DNA of 64,000 bases. It comes from Microcaldota archaeon. Its GTDB lineage: Archaea; Micrarchaeota; Micrarchaeia; Anstonellales; J096. Location: NCBI GenBank assembly GCA_015522475.1, contig WAMF01000023.1, positions 37,954 to 101,953 on the forward strand, read 5' to 3'. Made by a program: the position numbers and the translations under genes. A model generated the notes under the pieces. It saw only the letters and a program-made list of their open reading frames with translations, was not told the origin of the DNA and searched no databases. Every line of letters starts with the position of its first letter. Position 1 is the first letter of the stretch. Below are positions 18,155-26,638 of this stretch, piece by piece.

Positions 18155-18838
18155 TCACGCGGCATTATCCAGCCTTTGGCTTTCTTTTATGAAGTAGAGC
18201 TTATCCATGATTTGGGGTGGATGGTAACCCTCTATTATTGTGGTTAGAAGATATTCAATGTCACCGTCATTTGGTGGAGCCAGTCCTTTTACATTCCCTT
18301 CTAGAGCACTTAACAAGATTCCAGCACCCCTAACTATGTTACCCTCTGTTCTGTCGGCTAAGCTGTCTGCAAAATTCGTCGTTGTTCTAGGTGTGCCGTC
18401 CTCTTTTACCCAATATTGCACAACAATTCTTGCCACATCCTTATCTTCAATGCTAGGATTTTCTAGAGTGTATATACTTTTCACCAAGCCCATAAGCACA
18501 GCCAGAGAACCAACTTTGCTCATAGGAGCACCATTTTCCTTGGCCATAATTGCGTAGTGATTTATGTTCTCTATAACTTTGCTGAGGCTGCTAGCTATCA
18601 AGGCCGCTGCCACAATCTTCTCATCTTCTGTTTTTGCTTGCTCTATCAGCCTTCTCGAATCCTCAGGAAGGTTTGCCAAAGTCAGACTTCGTATGAGTCT
18701 TTTCATGGCTTCGTTTTTGAAGGAGATGTTGTCCTTTGCTTCTTTGAGCAAGCTATCTTCAGCTCTCAACATGGCATCCAAACCCATTTTTGGGTTCTCA
18801 AAAAACTCATCACATATTATACTGTCAATTCCTGCCAT
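18155..18838 (-). CDS. Helical protein, first gene of the AAA+/vWA operon (227 aa)
   Basis: The protein is predicted all-helical and soluble, without a recognised domain. Its central part (SKVIENINHYAIMAK... GSLAVLMGLVKSIY) could pack as a helical bundle. It ends 28 bp before the AAA+ gene and follows a clear promoter, so it heads the core operon. Ribosome site GGTGG precedes ATG 18838. It could be an adaptor or inhibitor subunit of the ATPase; there is no sequence evidence for either. Confidence 0.7.
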   Translation of the reverse strand: MAGIDSIICDEFFENPKMGLDAMLRAEDSLLKEAKDNISFKNEAMKRLIRSLTLANLPEDSRRLIEQAKTEDEKIVAAALIASSLSKVIENINHYAIMAKENGAPMSKVGSLAVLMGLVKSIYTLENPSIEDKDVARIVVQYWVKEDGTPRTTTNFADSLADRTEGNIVRGAGILLSALEGNVKGLAPPNDGDIEYLLTTIIEGYHPPQIMDKLYFIKESQRLDNAA

Positions 18839-18869
18839 TTGACCACCACTTATATAGTGTATATAGGTG

Positions 18870-18878
18870 TTTTTAAGC
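18870..18878 (-). promoter_or_regulatory. Promoter of the AAA+/vWA core operon
   Basis: GCTTAAAAA on the minus strand is centred about 35 bp before ATG 18838, the same geometry as the other ribosome-site-led genes in the island. Confidence 0.5.
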
Positions 18879-18956
18879 TTAACGTTTATGGTTGTTTGTG
18901 AAAATTGCGGGAAATTGTGGTTTTGGTGTGAAAAAGCTTACAATATGACAAAGCAA

Positions 18957-19135
18957 TCCAGGAAGCACTCTTTAGAGGAGGTTTTGCCTTCTCTAGAAGG
19001 TGGAATCTTCGAAGCTGCCCCCTCGGTCTCTCGGGGCGGCAGGAGCGCCGATGGGAAACTCCGAGGTGTTTAGCCGGCCGCTACTAATGGGCTCGCCTAG
19101 TAATTACCCATCTTCCTCTTCCTGCACTATTTTTA
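18957..19135 (+). ncRNA. Candidate structured non-coding RNA between HEAT genes and AAA+ core
   Basis: No convincing gene fills the 18839-19190 gap, but its middle is GC-rich and highly paired. CAGGAAG (18959-18965) pairs with CTTCCTG (19118-19124) to close the element. Inside are a hairpin of about 11 pairs (18971-18981 with 18987-18998), an 8-pair hairpin GCTGCCCC/GGGGCGGC (19014-19021 with 19033-19040), and GATGGG/CCCATC (19050-19055 with 19107-19112). CCTCGG could also pair with CCGAGG at about 19062. A T-run follows at 19130-19134 and an A-rich promoter-like stretch lies at 18931-18945, both favouring plus-strand transcription. It lacks the conserved SRP domain IV and RNase P P4 sequences, so the family is unknown. 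Confidence 0.5.
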
Positions 19136-19190
19136 GTCGTTACCGGTTGGAATAATTCGAGAAATAAGACGTTAAATCTCGGTTTATCAG

Positions 19191-20195
19191 TTAGAGGCAG
19201 ACCCCTGCAATAGCTAAGAACAGCTCCTCCTTGAGCTCTTCCTTGTTGGTAAGGGTGAAGGGATTAGCTAAGTGGGCTTTGTCTTCTTTCACCTCTTCTA
19301 CTATCTTCTTGACCCAAGAGACAAGAGCTTTTCTTGCCGGGTGGCTGACAACAAGATCTTTATCGTAAGCGAGCTTCATGAGGGGATCTAACAACTCCTT
19401 CTCTAAGCCCAGCTCGCCTATAAGCTTGGCTGCTGCTTCTTGTCTATCCCAATAATCACTCCTCGCCGCTTCCCTTATTAGCTCCTTCACTCTCTCTTTC
19501 TCCTCTTCATCCATCGCCTCATACTCTGCCTTTACATCACCTAACCCATCCTTCTCCCACACCTCCTCAGCCGCACCACTTGCCTTATACCACCCATCGA
19601 ACATCAACAACATCAACTCAGCCTTTAACTCCTTCTGTAAGCTTAGCTCGCCTATGAGTATGGCTGCTGCTTCTCGGTTCTGGGACAGCAGATCACTTTT
19701 CACTGCTTCCCTTAGCACAGTTATAGCAAAAGCCTTTTTTACATCCTCCTCACCTTTTATTTCCCTTAACCCGGACAAAGCAGCTAAGCCCAGCACGGCT
19801 TTACTCAACTTTTCATCATCCAATGAGAATTTAAGCTTTTTATCCCTTAGAAGATCTAGCCATTCCTTAACTAACCATTCATTAAGCTGTTCATCCTTCA
19901 ATTCAGATGCTTTTATCCCATTCCTTAACTTCTCATCGCGGCTAATGGGTTCAATAATCTCGAAGGCTTTTTTCTTATCCCGCTTATAAATCCCATAAAG
20001 GGCTTCGCCTAGCTTTTCCCAATCCCCCTTCGCCTCCTCAACCAGCTTAGCTGCTTCTCTCTTCAATTTTAGCTCCTTTTGCCTTCCTTCCTGCTTTTCT
20101 TCTAAGGGCTCAGCCTCTGCCTTCCGTTGCTTCTCTTTAGCTCCTTTTTGTTTTTCTTTCCTTTTCAACCTCTTTTTCCCATCCATTTTCCCCAT
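19191..20195 (-). CDS. HEAT-repeat protein, island paralog 5 (334 aa)
   Basis: It has the shared N-terminal domain (EAKGDWEKLGEALYGIYK, LAALSGLREI), then one type A HEAT unit (LIGELSLQKELKAELMLLMF) and a terminal unit (LIGELGLEKELLDPLMKLAY). The tail is NPFTL...LAIAGVCL, with the conserved penultimate cysteine. Length and layout match paralog 3. It lies upstream of the core operon and is separated from it by the structured RNA candidate. ATG 20195 would be near-leaderless, with TTAAAAA 24 bp ahead. Confidence 0.82.
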   Translation of the reverse strand: MGKMDGKKRLKRKEKQKGAKEKQRKAEAEPLEEKQEGRQKELKLKREAAKLVEEAKGDWEKLGEALYGIYKRDKKKAFEIIEPISRDEKLRNGIKASELKDEQLNEWLVKEWLDLLRDKKLKFSLDDEKLSKAVLGLAALSGLREIKGEEDVKKAFAITVLREAVKSDLLSQNREAAAILIGELSLQKELKAELMLLMFDGWYKASGAAEEVWEKDGLGDVKAEYEAMDEEEKERVKELIREAARSDYWDRQEAAAKLIGELGLEKELLDPLMKLAYDKDLVVSHPARKALVSWVKKIVEEVKEDKAHLANPFTLTNKEELKEELFLAIAGVCL

Positions 20196-20214
20196 AAATT
20201 TAGGAAAAGTAATA

Positions 20215-20222
20215 CTTAAAAA
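20215..20222 (-). promoter_or_regulatory. TATA box for HEAT paralog 5
   Basis: GTTTTTAAGTATTAC on the minus strand begins a few bases after the TAG of the upstream paralog (20226-20228). It is centred about 24 bp before ATG 20195. Confidence 0.55.
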
Positions 20223-20225
20223 CCT

Positions 20226-22493
20226 CTACGAGCAGAGCAGAGCCATGCCTAAGACAAGCTTATCTCTAAGCTTCTCAGCCTCGTTAAGGGCGAAAGGGTT
20301 GGGTAAAAGGGCTTTGTCTTCCTTCATTTTAACAGCTTCTTCTCCAACTCCTTTCCTATTTCTTTTAGCCCATGAGCTCAATGCTTTTCCTCCAACACTT
20401 CTAACCTTTTTGGCATCATCCAAGACAAACTTTATTAATATTCTCAACAACTCATCTTCCAATCCCAATTTGCTTATTAGCTTAGCTGCTGCATACCATC
20501 TATCTCTACAATAACTCCTCGCCGCTTCCCTTATCAGCTCTTTCACTCGATCCTTATTCTTTTCACTCATTTTCTCATATACTCTTCTTACGTAACCTAA
20601 GCTAGCCTTCTTCCACACACTCTTAGCTATTTTTCTTACATCCTTATCACCATCAAACATCAGCAGCATCAACTCAGCTTTGAACTCCTCCTGCAAGCCC
20701 AGCGCTTCTATGAGTTCAATTGCCGCATGTCGCCTTTTTGAGTAATTATTTCTCATTGCTTCTCTTATCAATTCCTTCACTTGCTCTTTCTCCCCTTTTC
20801 TCATCTCATCATAAAAAACCTTCACATCACCAAACCCAGCTCTCTCCCATGCATCCTCAGCAGCTCCTCTCACACCACCATTGTCATCAAAGCTCAAAAA
20901 TATCATCTCAATCTTATATTCCTCCTGCAAACCCAGCCCACCTATAAGCTTAACCGCCGCTTCTCGCCTTCCACTCCTTACCCCCACTCTTATCTTCTCC
21001 TTTACTTCCTCAGCCCATCCTTTCCTCTTCTTCTCCAGCTCAGCCATTACGCTACTCCCTTTCTTCTCCAGCTCTTCATTCCACTCGCCAAGAATTTCAG
21101 CTGCCGTTGCACTCACATATTTATCCTCATCAAGCGCTAGCTTCACTAACATATCTAAAAACTCTTTTTGTAACTCCAAATGTTTGATAATGAAAAGCGC
21201 GTTTTCTGATCTCAACACATCTTCAGAGAGTACAGCTTTAACTATTAGCTCTTCTATCCTGTGTTTTTCCTGGTCACTTAACACCTCTCCATATATCTCT
21301 TTTCCAGTTTTTCCGGCTGTCCTTTCATAAGCAGCCAATGCTTCTCTAGCTGCATCCATTGCATTTAAATCCTCGTCATAAGATGTCAAAACAAGCTCGG
21401 GTAAGAATCTTTCTTGAAGATCAAAAACCTTTGTTGCAATGGCTGCGGAGGCCCTTCGATTACTGGATTTATCATAGAATGACTTTTTTATCTGTTCCAC
21501 TATCCAGTTAGATAACCCTATCCAGTTAGATATCCCCATCGTTCTTTTTTCAAACTCTTCAAGCAGGCTATCATCTTTTTCTCTCAGCTCTTTAGCCCAC
21601 TCCTCCAAGACATATCCTGCTTCTGTTTCTCCATGTTTGAGAAGGAGTGTGTTTAAGTCATACCAATATTCTTCCTGAAGGCCAAAGGCCTTTATGAGAG
21701 AGATAGCGTATTTCCATGTAATGCTCTTTGCCAACCATTTTTTTATATCCTTCTTTATCTCTTCACTCCATCCTTTTCTTTTCTTCTCTGCCACTTTCAA
21801 AGCATTGCTACCCTGTTTCTTCAGCTCCCTAGCCCACCTACTCAACATTTCATTAACAAACTTTTTTCTTATATAGAAGGAAGAGAAATTCCTCATTTCC
21901 CATCTCTTCATAATCTCCACTAACTCTTCTAAGAGGTCTTCTATGAGATTGAGCTTCTCCGTGAGTTTAGCTGCCCGCTCGTAGTCTGGCTTAGGTGGAA
22001 AGAAGGCATCCCATGTCAGAGCTATAACGGTGACTGCAAAACCCCTCTTCACATCCTTCTCACCTTTTATCTCCTTCTTTAAGCCAGAAAGGGCAGCTAA
22101 GCCAAGCACTGTTTTAGCCCTTTCCTCATCATCTATAGGGAAGTTAAATTCCTCCTCTTCCAATATATCTAGCAATATACCTAGCCACTGCTTTAACTGT
22201 TCGTTTTCAAATTTCATATATTTGTAGCGTCCTCTTTTCTTGTTTATTTCACTTATAACTGCAAAGGCCTCCTCTTTATCCTCCTTATAAATCTTGTAAA
22301 GTTCTTCGCCCAAAGCCCTCCATTTGCCCCCTATTTTATCTATTAGTGCCTTGACTTTTTCCTCCCTACTTACTATGAGTTTGTCTTCTAATGGCTCCAA
22401 TGACTGTGGTTGTCTTTCGCTTTTTGATTTCTGTCTTTCTTTTGTTCCATTTTGTTTATTTAATTCTTTTCTCTTAACCATTTTTTCACACAT
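20226..22493 (-). CDS. HEAT-repeat protein, island paralog 6 (755 aa)
   Basis: The N-terminal domain is shared but diverged (IGGKWRALGEELYKIYK, LAALSGLKKEI). The first third of the array is degenerate, with long helices and few consensus positions (AAKLTEKLNLIEDLLEELVEI). Later units are clear: one type B (linker KKGSSVMAELEKKRKGW), then type A units (LIGGLGLQEEYKIEMIFLSF, LIEALGLQEEFKAELMLLMF), and a terminal unit. The tail is NPFAL...LVLGMALLCS. The start at 22493 fits a TATA box about 22 bp upstream; ATG 22481 is an alternative. It is the first gene of the island in transcription order. Confidence 0.82.
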   Translation of the reverse strand: MCEKMVKRKELNKQNGTKERQKSKSERQPQSLEPLEDKLIVSREEKVKALIDKIGGKWRALGEELYKIYKEDKEEAFAVISEINKKRGRYKYMKFENEQLKQWLGILLDILEEEEFNFPIDDEERAKTVLGLAALSGLKKEIKGEKDVKRGFAVTVIALTWDAFFPPKPDYERAAKLTEKLNLIEDLLEELVEIMKRWEMRNFSSFYIRKKFVNEMLSRWARELKKQGSNALKVAEKKRKGWSEEIKKDIKKWLAKSITWKYAISLIKAFGLQEEYWYDLNTLLLKHGETEAGYVLEEWAKELREKDDSLLEEFEKRTMGISNWIGLSNWIVEQIKKSFYDKSSNRRASAAIATKVFDLQERFLPELVLTSYDEDLNAMDAAREALAAYERTAGKTGKEIYGEVLSDQEKHRIEELIVKAVLSEDVLRSENALFIIKHLELQKEFLDMLVKLALDEDKYVSATAAEILGEWNEELEKKGSSVMAELEKKRKGWAEEVKEKIRVGVRSGRREAAVKLIGGLGLQEEYKIEMIFLSFDDNGGVRGAAEDAWERAGFGDVKVFYDEMRKGEKEQVKELIREAMRNNYSKRRHAAIELIEALGLQEEFKAELMLLMFDGDKDVRKIAKSVWKKASLGYVRRVYEKMSEKNKDRVKELIREAARSYCRDRWYAAAKLISKLGLEDELLRILIKFVLDDAKKVRSVGGKALSSWAKRNRKGVGEEAVKMKEDKALLPNPFALNEAEKLRDKLVLGMALLCS

Positions 22494-22511
22494 AATTTAT
22501 TATGGAAAACC

Positions 22512-22519
22512 TTTATAAA
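22512..22519 (-). promoter_or_regulatory. TATA box for HEAT paralog 6
   Basis: TTTATAAA is centred about 22 bp upstream of ATG 22493 in the 56-bp gap after the phosphohexomutase gene. Confidence 0.6.
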
Positions 22520-22549
22520 GTGTTCTCTAATCCCTTCTTTTCTTCGCAG

Positions 22550-24163
22550 CTACTCCACAGCCTCTTTAATGTGTGCTTTAACCTTCTCTGCTAGTTCATT
22601 CGCCCACTGCTCATCCCTTGCCTCTACGACGATGCGTAGCAAGCTGGGTTCTGTCCCACTTTGTCTTACTAAAAGCCAAGTATGTTTCTCAGGGAAGTCC
22701 ATGCGAAGACCATCCATTGCGTTTATTTCTGGCCTGTAAGACGAGAAGGCTTCTTTGAGCTTATCAAATACGTTCTCTAGTAAGGACGAGGAAGCTGAGG
22801 AGGAAGCCGAAGAAGTTGTGGAGCTTGAAGAAGCAGATGAAAGGGCTGTAAGGCGCACTTTGTCGTATATGCCATAATAGCGGGGATACGCCTGCATGAA
22901 GGCATCTAGTCCATTGATGGGCTCAGCTGACGATCCAGGAGAGCTTGCAACCTTTTTCCTTTTCACTATGTATGAAAGGGCAAGTGCTGCCGAGAGTAAG
23001 CCGTCTTTTGCGTAGCTCAGCTTTTTGAAGACTATACCCCCTATATTCTCTCCGCCGAACATCGCTTTTTCTCTCTTTTTTAGGCACTGCAGGATGAAGG
23101 GGCTGCCCACGCGTGTTCTTCTTACTGAGAAGCTGTAATGCCTTGCCACGTCATCTATGAGCTGCGTTGTGGCTACGGTTGTGCAGACATCCCCCTTGTA
23201 ACCGCGCTCGTAGAGTTCGGCTAAAGCGAGGGCAAAGACATAGTCTCCGCCGAGGAAGCCGTATTTTGCGCTCAACAGGCTAGCCCTATCTCCATCACCG
23301 TCGAATGCAAAGCCCACATAGTCTTTGCCTTCTTGTTCGGCTTTCTTTTTGAGCGCCGCCATTAAAGCAGAGAGGTTTTGCCTGCTTGGTTCAGAGGGGC
23401 GCGAGGAGAAAAAGGGATCGAGCTCATCGAAGAGAAAAGCATAGGGCAGCTTGAGTATGCGCTTAAGCAAGGGTTTGGCTGTGAGCACTGTTGTGCCCCC
23501 GCCTAAATCAAATAGGACTCCAACGTCTGTCCCCTCACTTACTTTATCTCTGTTTTGTTCTTTTTGTGCCCCTATTACTACCGCCTCTATCGGCCCTAAA
23601 AAGCGGGCCATCTCGTCTATATATGTCGGCAGAGGATCGGCCAAGCTCATCTTTCCCACACTTTGCCACTCAGCAGCCTTTTGGTTACATTCACTGAAGA
23701 TGGCATTGCCTTCTTTCTCGTCGAATTCCATGCCATCTCCTTTGAAGATTTTTATGCCATTGTCTGGCGCTGGGTTATGGCTGGCGGTGATGACAAATAA
23801 CATGCCAGCTTCGTCTGCCTTTGAGTGAAGGTAGAGCTCTGCCGTCGGTGTGGGCGCTATGCCTAAATATACAACATCGTGACCAGCAGTAAGAATACCA
23901 CTTATTAAGGCTGTAGCTAAGACATCTCCTGTTATTCGGGCGTCTTTGGCTACAAAGGCCTTTTTGCCCTCAGGGATGTGCTGAGCGAAGCAGTTGCCTA
24001 TCTTGAAGGCAAGCTCCGGCGTTAGATGGGCAAAGTCTCCTCTTATGCCTGCTGTGCCAAAACGGGGCTGTGCAGGCCCAGCACGCTCGGTTGACGCGTT
24101 ACTCTTATTAACCCCTATGTCATTTTCGCTATTTTCCTTACCAATGTCCTTTTTGGTGTCCAT
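22550..24163 (-). CDS. Phosphohexomutase (phosphomannomutase/phosphoglucosamine mutase family)
   Basis: Family hallmarks are present in order: FGTAGIRG near residue 35, the phosphoserine loop TASHNP with Ser 128, the metal-binding loop DGDGDR, the sugar-binding GGEN, and the phosphate-binding RQSGTEPS near the C-terminus. The enzyme interconverts hexose-1- and hexose-6-phosphates for glycan or nucleotide-sugar synthesis. A run of about 20 residues, nearly all Ser with some Ala and Thr, interrupts the region before the C-terminal domain and is unusual for the family. The first 33 residues are a non-conserved polar extension. GGTGGGG precedes ATG 24163. Substrate (mannose, glucose or glucosamine) cannot be decided here. 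Confidence 0.9.
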   Translation of the reverse strand: MDTKKDIGKENSENDIGVNKSNASTERAGPAQPRFGTAGIRGDFAHLTPELAFKIGNCFAQHIPEGKKAFVAKDARITGDVLATALISGILTAGHDVVYLGIAPTPTAELYLHSKADEAGMLFVITASHNPAPDNGIKIFKGDGMEFDEKEGNAIFSECNQKAAEWQSVGKMSLADPLPTYIDEMARFLGPIEAVVIGAQKEQNRDKVSEGTDVGVLFDLGGGTTVLTAKPLLKRILKLPYAFLFDELDPFFSSRPSEPSRQNLSALMAALKKKAEQEGKDYVGFAFDGDGDRASLLSAKYGFLGGDYVFALALAELYERGYKGDVCTTVATTQLIDDVARHYSFSVRRTRVGSPFILQCLKKREKAMFGGENIGGIVFKKLSYAKDGLLSAALALSYIVKRKKVASSPGSSAEPINGLDAFMQAYPRYYGIYDKVRLTALSSASSSSTTSSASSSASSSLLENVFDKLKEAFSSYRPEINAMDGLRMDFPEKHTWLLVRQSGTEPSLLRIVVEARDEQWANELAEKVKAHIKEAVE

Positions 24164-24219
24164 AACCCCACCTTTCCTACAAGACCTGCTTTTTTACTTC
24201 CTCAAGTGAATACTAAGCT

Positions 24220-25512
24220 CTATGATGTTGGTTGTGGGCTCTCCTTCAAGAAATCTTCGAGTGCAGCTACAACAGCAGCAACGACTTCGTCTTTAAACGA
24301 CGCATCTCTTATTTTAAAACTAGCTGCGTTTGCATGCCCTCCCCCACTAACGATGAATGAAACCTTTTCGACAAGGTAGTCTACAAACTTGGACAAATCG
24401 AGTGTGTCCCTTTTGACGAGCCTGAAGCTTAACATCTTGCTTGTTACAGAGAGGACTATGGCCTTCTCTTCCGGCTTTTTCTCTCTTATATGCTCAGCAA
24501 GCAGTGTAGCCATCTTACCACTGCCGGGGAACTCATACTTCTCTCCTACATCTTCAGCGTCGAAGAAATAGAGTGTAAAACCCGCCGGCAGCGTCTTTGT
24601 CTTGGAGATTTGCAGAATTCTTTTCAATGCCAAGTCCAAGGCTTCTTTAGCCTTTTCGTAGAGTGTATTCCTTATTTCTTTGTCGTGGAGAATTTCTGTG
24701 TATAGAGAATAAGCGAGGCCATAGGGTGTATAGTAGGCGGCGTAATCCAGAGCCAAAGCGGTTTTTGCTGCATCTTCGCTATAGCCCAGCTCGCTCTTGT
24801 CGCCCGCTAACGAGACCTCTGCCAAAGCATCGATGTCTATGGAAAACTGCTTTATAATTTCAGACATGATATAACCCGTTGTATAGTCAGAAGGCAGCTC
24901 ATGCTTTAAGGGATTGACAAGCAGGGCTTTCTCTTCGACGCGCTTATCGTAGGGGTGATGGTCTATGACGAGCACTTCTGCCCCTCCTGAAGAGAGAATG
25001 TCATATGCATCTAAACTCTCTTCGCTGCTGCCAAAATCTAGAGCTACTGCTAAAGGTTTAGGAAAGAAATGGAAGTTGCTTAAATCGGCTAGTGCATCTC
25101 TCTTGCCGTAAGTCACGACGTTTTGGGGAACTTTATGGCAGGGGTTTATCTTGCTTAAGAGAATAGCAGCTATTATGCCGTCTGCGTCGTTGTGAAAGCG
25201 CGCTATGCATGGCCTATTTAACAGAGCCGCGGCCTTTAGCTTCCGTCCGGCAGAGGACAGCTCGGGCATAAGCTCGCTCTCTTGGATGGATAAGCCATTC
25301 TCGACGGATGCGAAAAAGTTCTTTAGCTCTTCTTCTGATGGACGCCAAGCTTCTCTGCTCTCCATGTCAACAAAAAAGCCCTCGTATATATAGTGGCCAT
25401 CTCTAACGGAAAATGCCTTTACAGGCTCTACGCGTTCCTCTCTGCCGTTTGAAAGGACTACGTTTGTTTTTTCTCCTCTTCCTATGAGCTTTTTTACGTA
25501 CCACACACCCAT
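24220..25512 (-). CDS. DHH-family phosphoesterase (RecJ-like)
   Basis: Motifs are HNDADG at 107-112, DFGSS at 159-163 and DHH at 184-186. A C-terminal DHHA1-type glycine motif (SGGGHANAAS) lies near residue 394. This is the layout of archaeal RecJ-like DHH phosphoesterases, manganese-dependent enzymes acting on single-stranded nucleic acid ends or small phosphodiesters. Residues 1-60 form a separate beta-rich N-terminal segment. ATG 25512 is leaderless, with a TATA box 27 bp upstream. Whether it acts as a GINS-associated nuclease, a nanoRNase or a DNA repair enzyme is not decidable from sequence alone. Confidence 0.85.
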   Translation of the reverse strand: MGVWYVKKLIGRGEKTNVVLSNGREERVEPVKAFSVRDGHYIYEGFFVDMESREAWRPSEEELKNFFASVENGLSIQESELMPELSSAGRKLKAAALLNRPCIARFHNDADGIIAAILLSKINPCHKVPQNVVTYGKRDALADLSNFHFFPKPLAVALDFGSSEESLDAYDILSSGGAEVLVIDHHPYDKRVEEKALLVNPLKHELPSDYTTGYIMSEIIKQFSIDIDALAEVSLAGDKSELGYSEDAAKTALALDYAAYYTPYGLAYSLYTEILHDKEIRNTLYEKAKEALDLALKRILQISKTKTLPAGFTLYFFDAEDVGEKYEFPGSGKMATLLAEHIREKKPEEKAIVLSVTSKMLSFRLVKRDTLDLSKFVDYLVEKVSFIVSGGGHANAASFKIRDASFKDEVVAAVVAALEDFLKESPQPTS

Positions 25513-25535
25513 GCTTGGCTTTTTGTTGAAAGGTG

Positions 25536-25543
25536 TTTTAAAA
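25536..25543 (-). promoter_or_regulatory. TATA box for the DHH phosphoesterase gene
   Basis: TTTTAAAA is centred 27 bp upstream of ATG 25512. Confidence 0.6.
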
Positions 25544-25584
25544 GGCTCGTTTGCCCAATTTAAACCTCCATTAAATCTGCAACT

Positions 25585-26529
25585 CTACAGCTCTTGGCTT
25601 TCTGGCTGATTCTTTGCTTGGCTCTTTGATTCCAGGCTAGACGTCAAATCTTTTTTGAGCTTGTTAACTCCATTCTTATAGGCTTTAATTAACTTTACAC
25701 CTACGGGCACCGCAAAAAAGTCTTGGGCAGTCAAGTCCGAAAATGTAAGAAGAGGATTGCGCCTCCTTCTCCTTGCTTCTCTTAAGACGAGCTCACTTAT
25801 CTCTACTATGTGCTCCTTGACATTGCAGTGCTTGCTCCGCATTTTCATTTGCCAGCATTGAAGGTTTTTGTATTCAGGCAAAAGTTTGAGAAGTCTGTAA
25901 ACGCTGTCGTACAGTTTAATTAAACGGTCAAAACCCAGTTCTATGAAATCTTTGAGCCATATATCAACGAGCTTTCCTTCAGAGGGATCTACATTTCTGC
26001 CTTCCAATCTTACGCGTTCAACTACAAGGCGTACAGCTTCTACCACATGGGCTTCGTTTTGCCAATAGCCTTGGGGCACTACTCTAAGTGTGTGGTTTGG
26101 TTCCCATTGAGGGTAAACGTATTTTATAGCAGCAGAAGGGCTATTATCGAAGTGGTGAGACAGCAAGCCTTGAAGGCCTGCAGCAGCGAACTCTCTGACA
26201 CCTATTTCTTCCTTTTTCATTCCCACTTCTATTAGTCTATCAACCAATGTACGAATAGCGATGTAGGCCTTTTCTTCGTTCCAGATGATGCGCATTTTCC
26301 TCTTTGGGTTTATTCTGTTGAAGATTTCCCACCTCACCTCTACTCTAATGTAAGTTTCAATATCTTTCTGAATTTTAGCATGTACTTCTTCATCTCTCAT
26401 GAAGCGCTCGTTAAACAGAGGTTTTGAGGAGAAGGCTTTCCGCCTTTCCTTCTTATATCTAGTTCTCTTCCTGAGTGCTTTGTCTTTTTGTAATGTTTCC
26501 CAATCCTTTTGCCCATCTACTTCACCCAT
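25585..26529 (-). CDS. Unknown helical protein with a GLxGLL/GYWxN motif region
   Basis: ATG 26529 is preceded by AAAGGTGG four bases away and is preferred over the in-frame ATG at 26580. The 314-residue product is strongly basic and Arg/Lys-rich. The middle contains AAAGLQGLLSHHF, NSPSAAIKYVYPQWEP and VVPQGYWQNEAHVVEAV. This order (GL.GLL, SP..A....YP.W, P.GYW.N...A) resembles a small helical domain I recall from some phage and organelle-related DNA-binding proteins; I cannot name it with certainty. The C-terminus is a Ser/Gln-rich tail. Function unknown; nucleic-acid binding is plausible from charge. Confidence 0.6.
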   Translation of the reverse strand: MGEVDGQKDWETLQKDKALRKRTRYKKERRKAFSSKPLFNERFMRDEEVHAKIQKDIETYIRVEVRWEIFNRINPKRKMRIIWNEEKAYIAIRTLVDRLIEVGMKKEEIGVREFAAAGLQGLLSHHFDNSPSAAIKYVYPQWEPNHTLRVVPQGYWQNEAHVVEAVRLVVERVRLEGRNVDPSEGKLVDIWLKDFIELGFDRLIKLYDSVYRLLKLLPEYKNLQCWQMKMRSKHCNVKEHIVEISELVLREARRRRRNPLLTFSDLTAQDFFAVPVGVKLIKAYKNGVNKLKKDLTSSLESKSQAKNQPESQEL

Positions 26530-26638
26530 TTTTCCACCTTTTGCCTTATACGATTTGAAGTCTATATTCACTATATGCATCTTTAGATTAACTCTATAGT
26601 TAACGAGTTGGAGTCTTTATTAGAGCTATATCATTGCC

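Noticed and set aside
18957..19135. Assignment of the structured RNA as SRP RNA or RNase P RNA
   Set aside because: The SRP domain IV loop (GGAAG...AGCAG) and the RNase P P4 sequences are not found on either strand.
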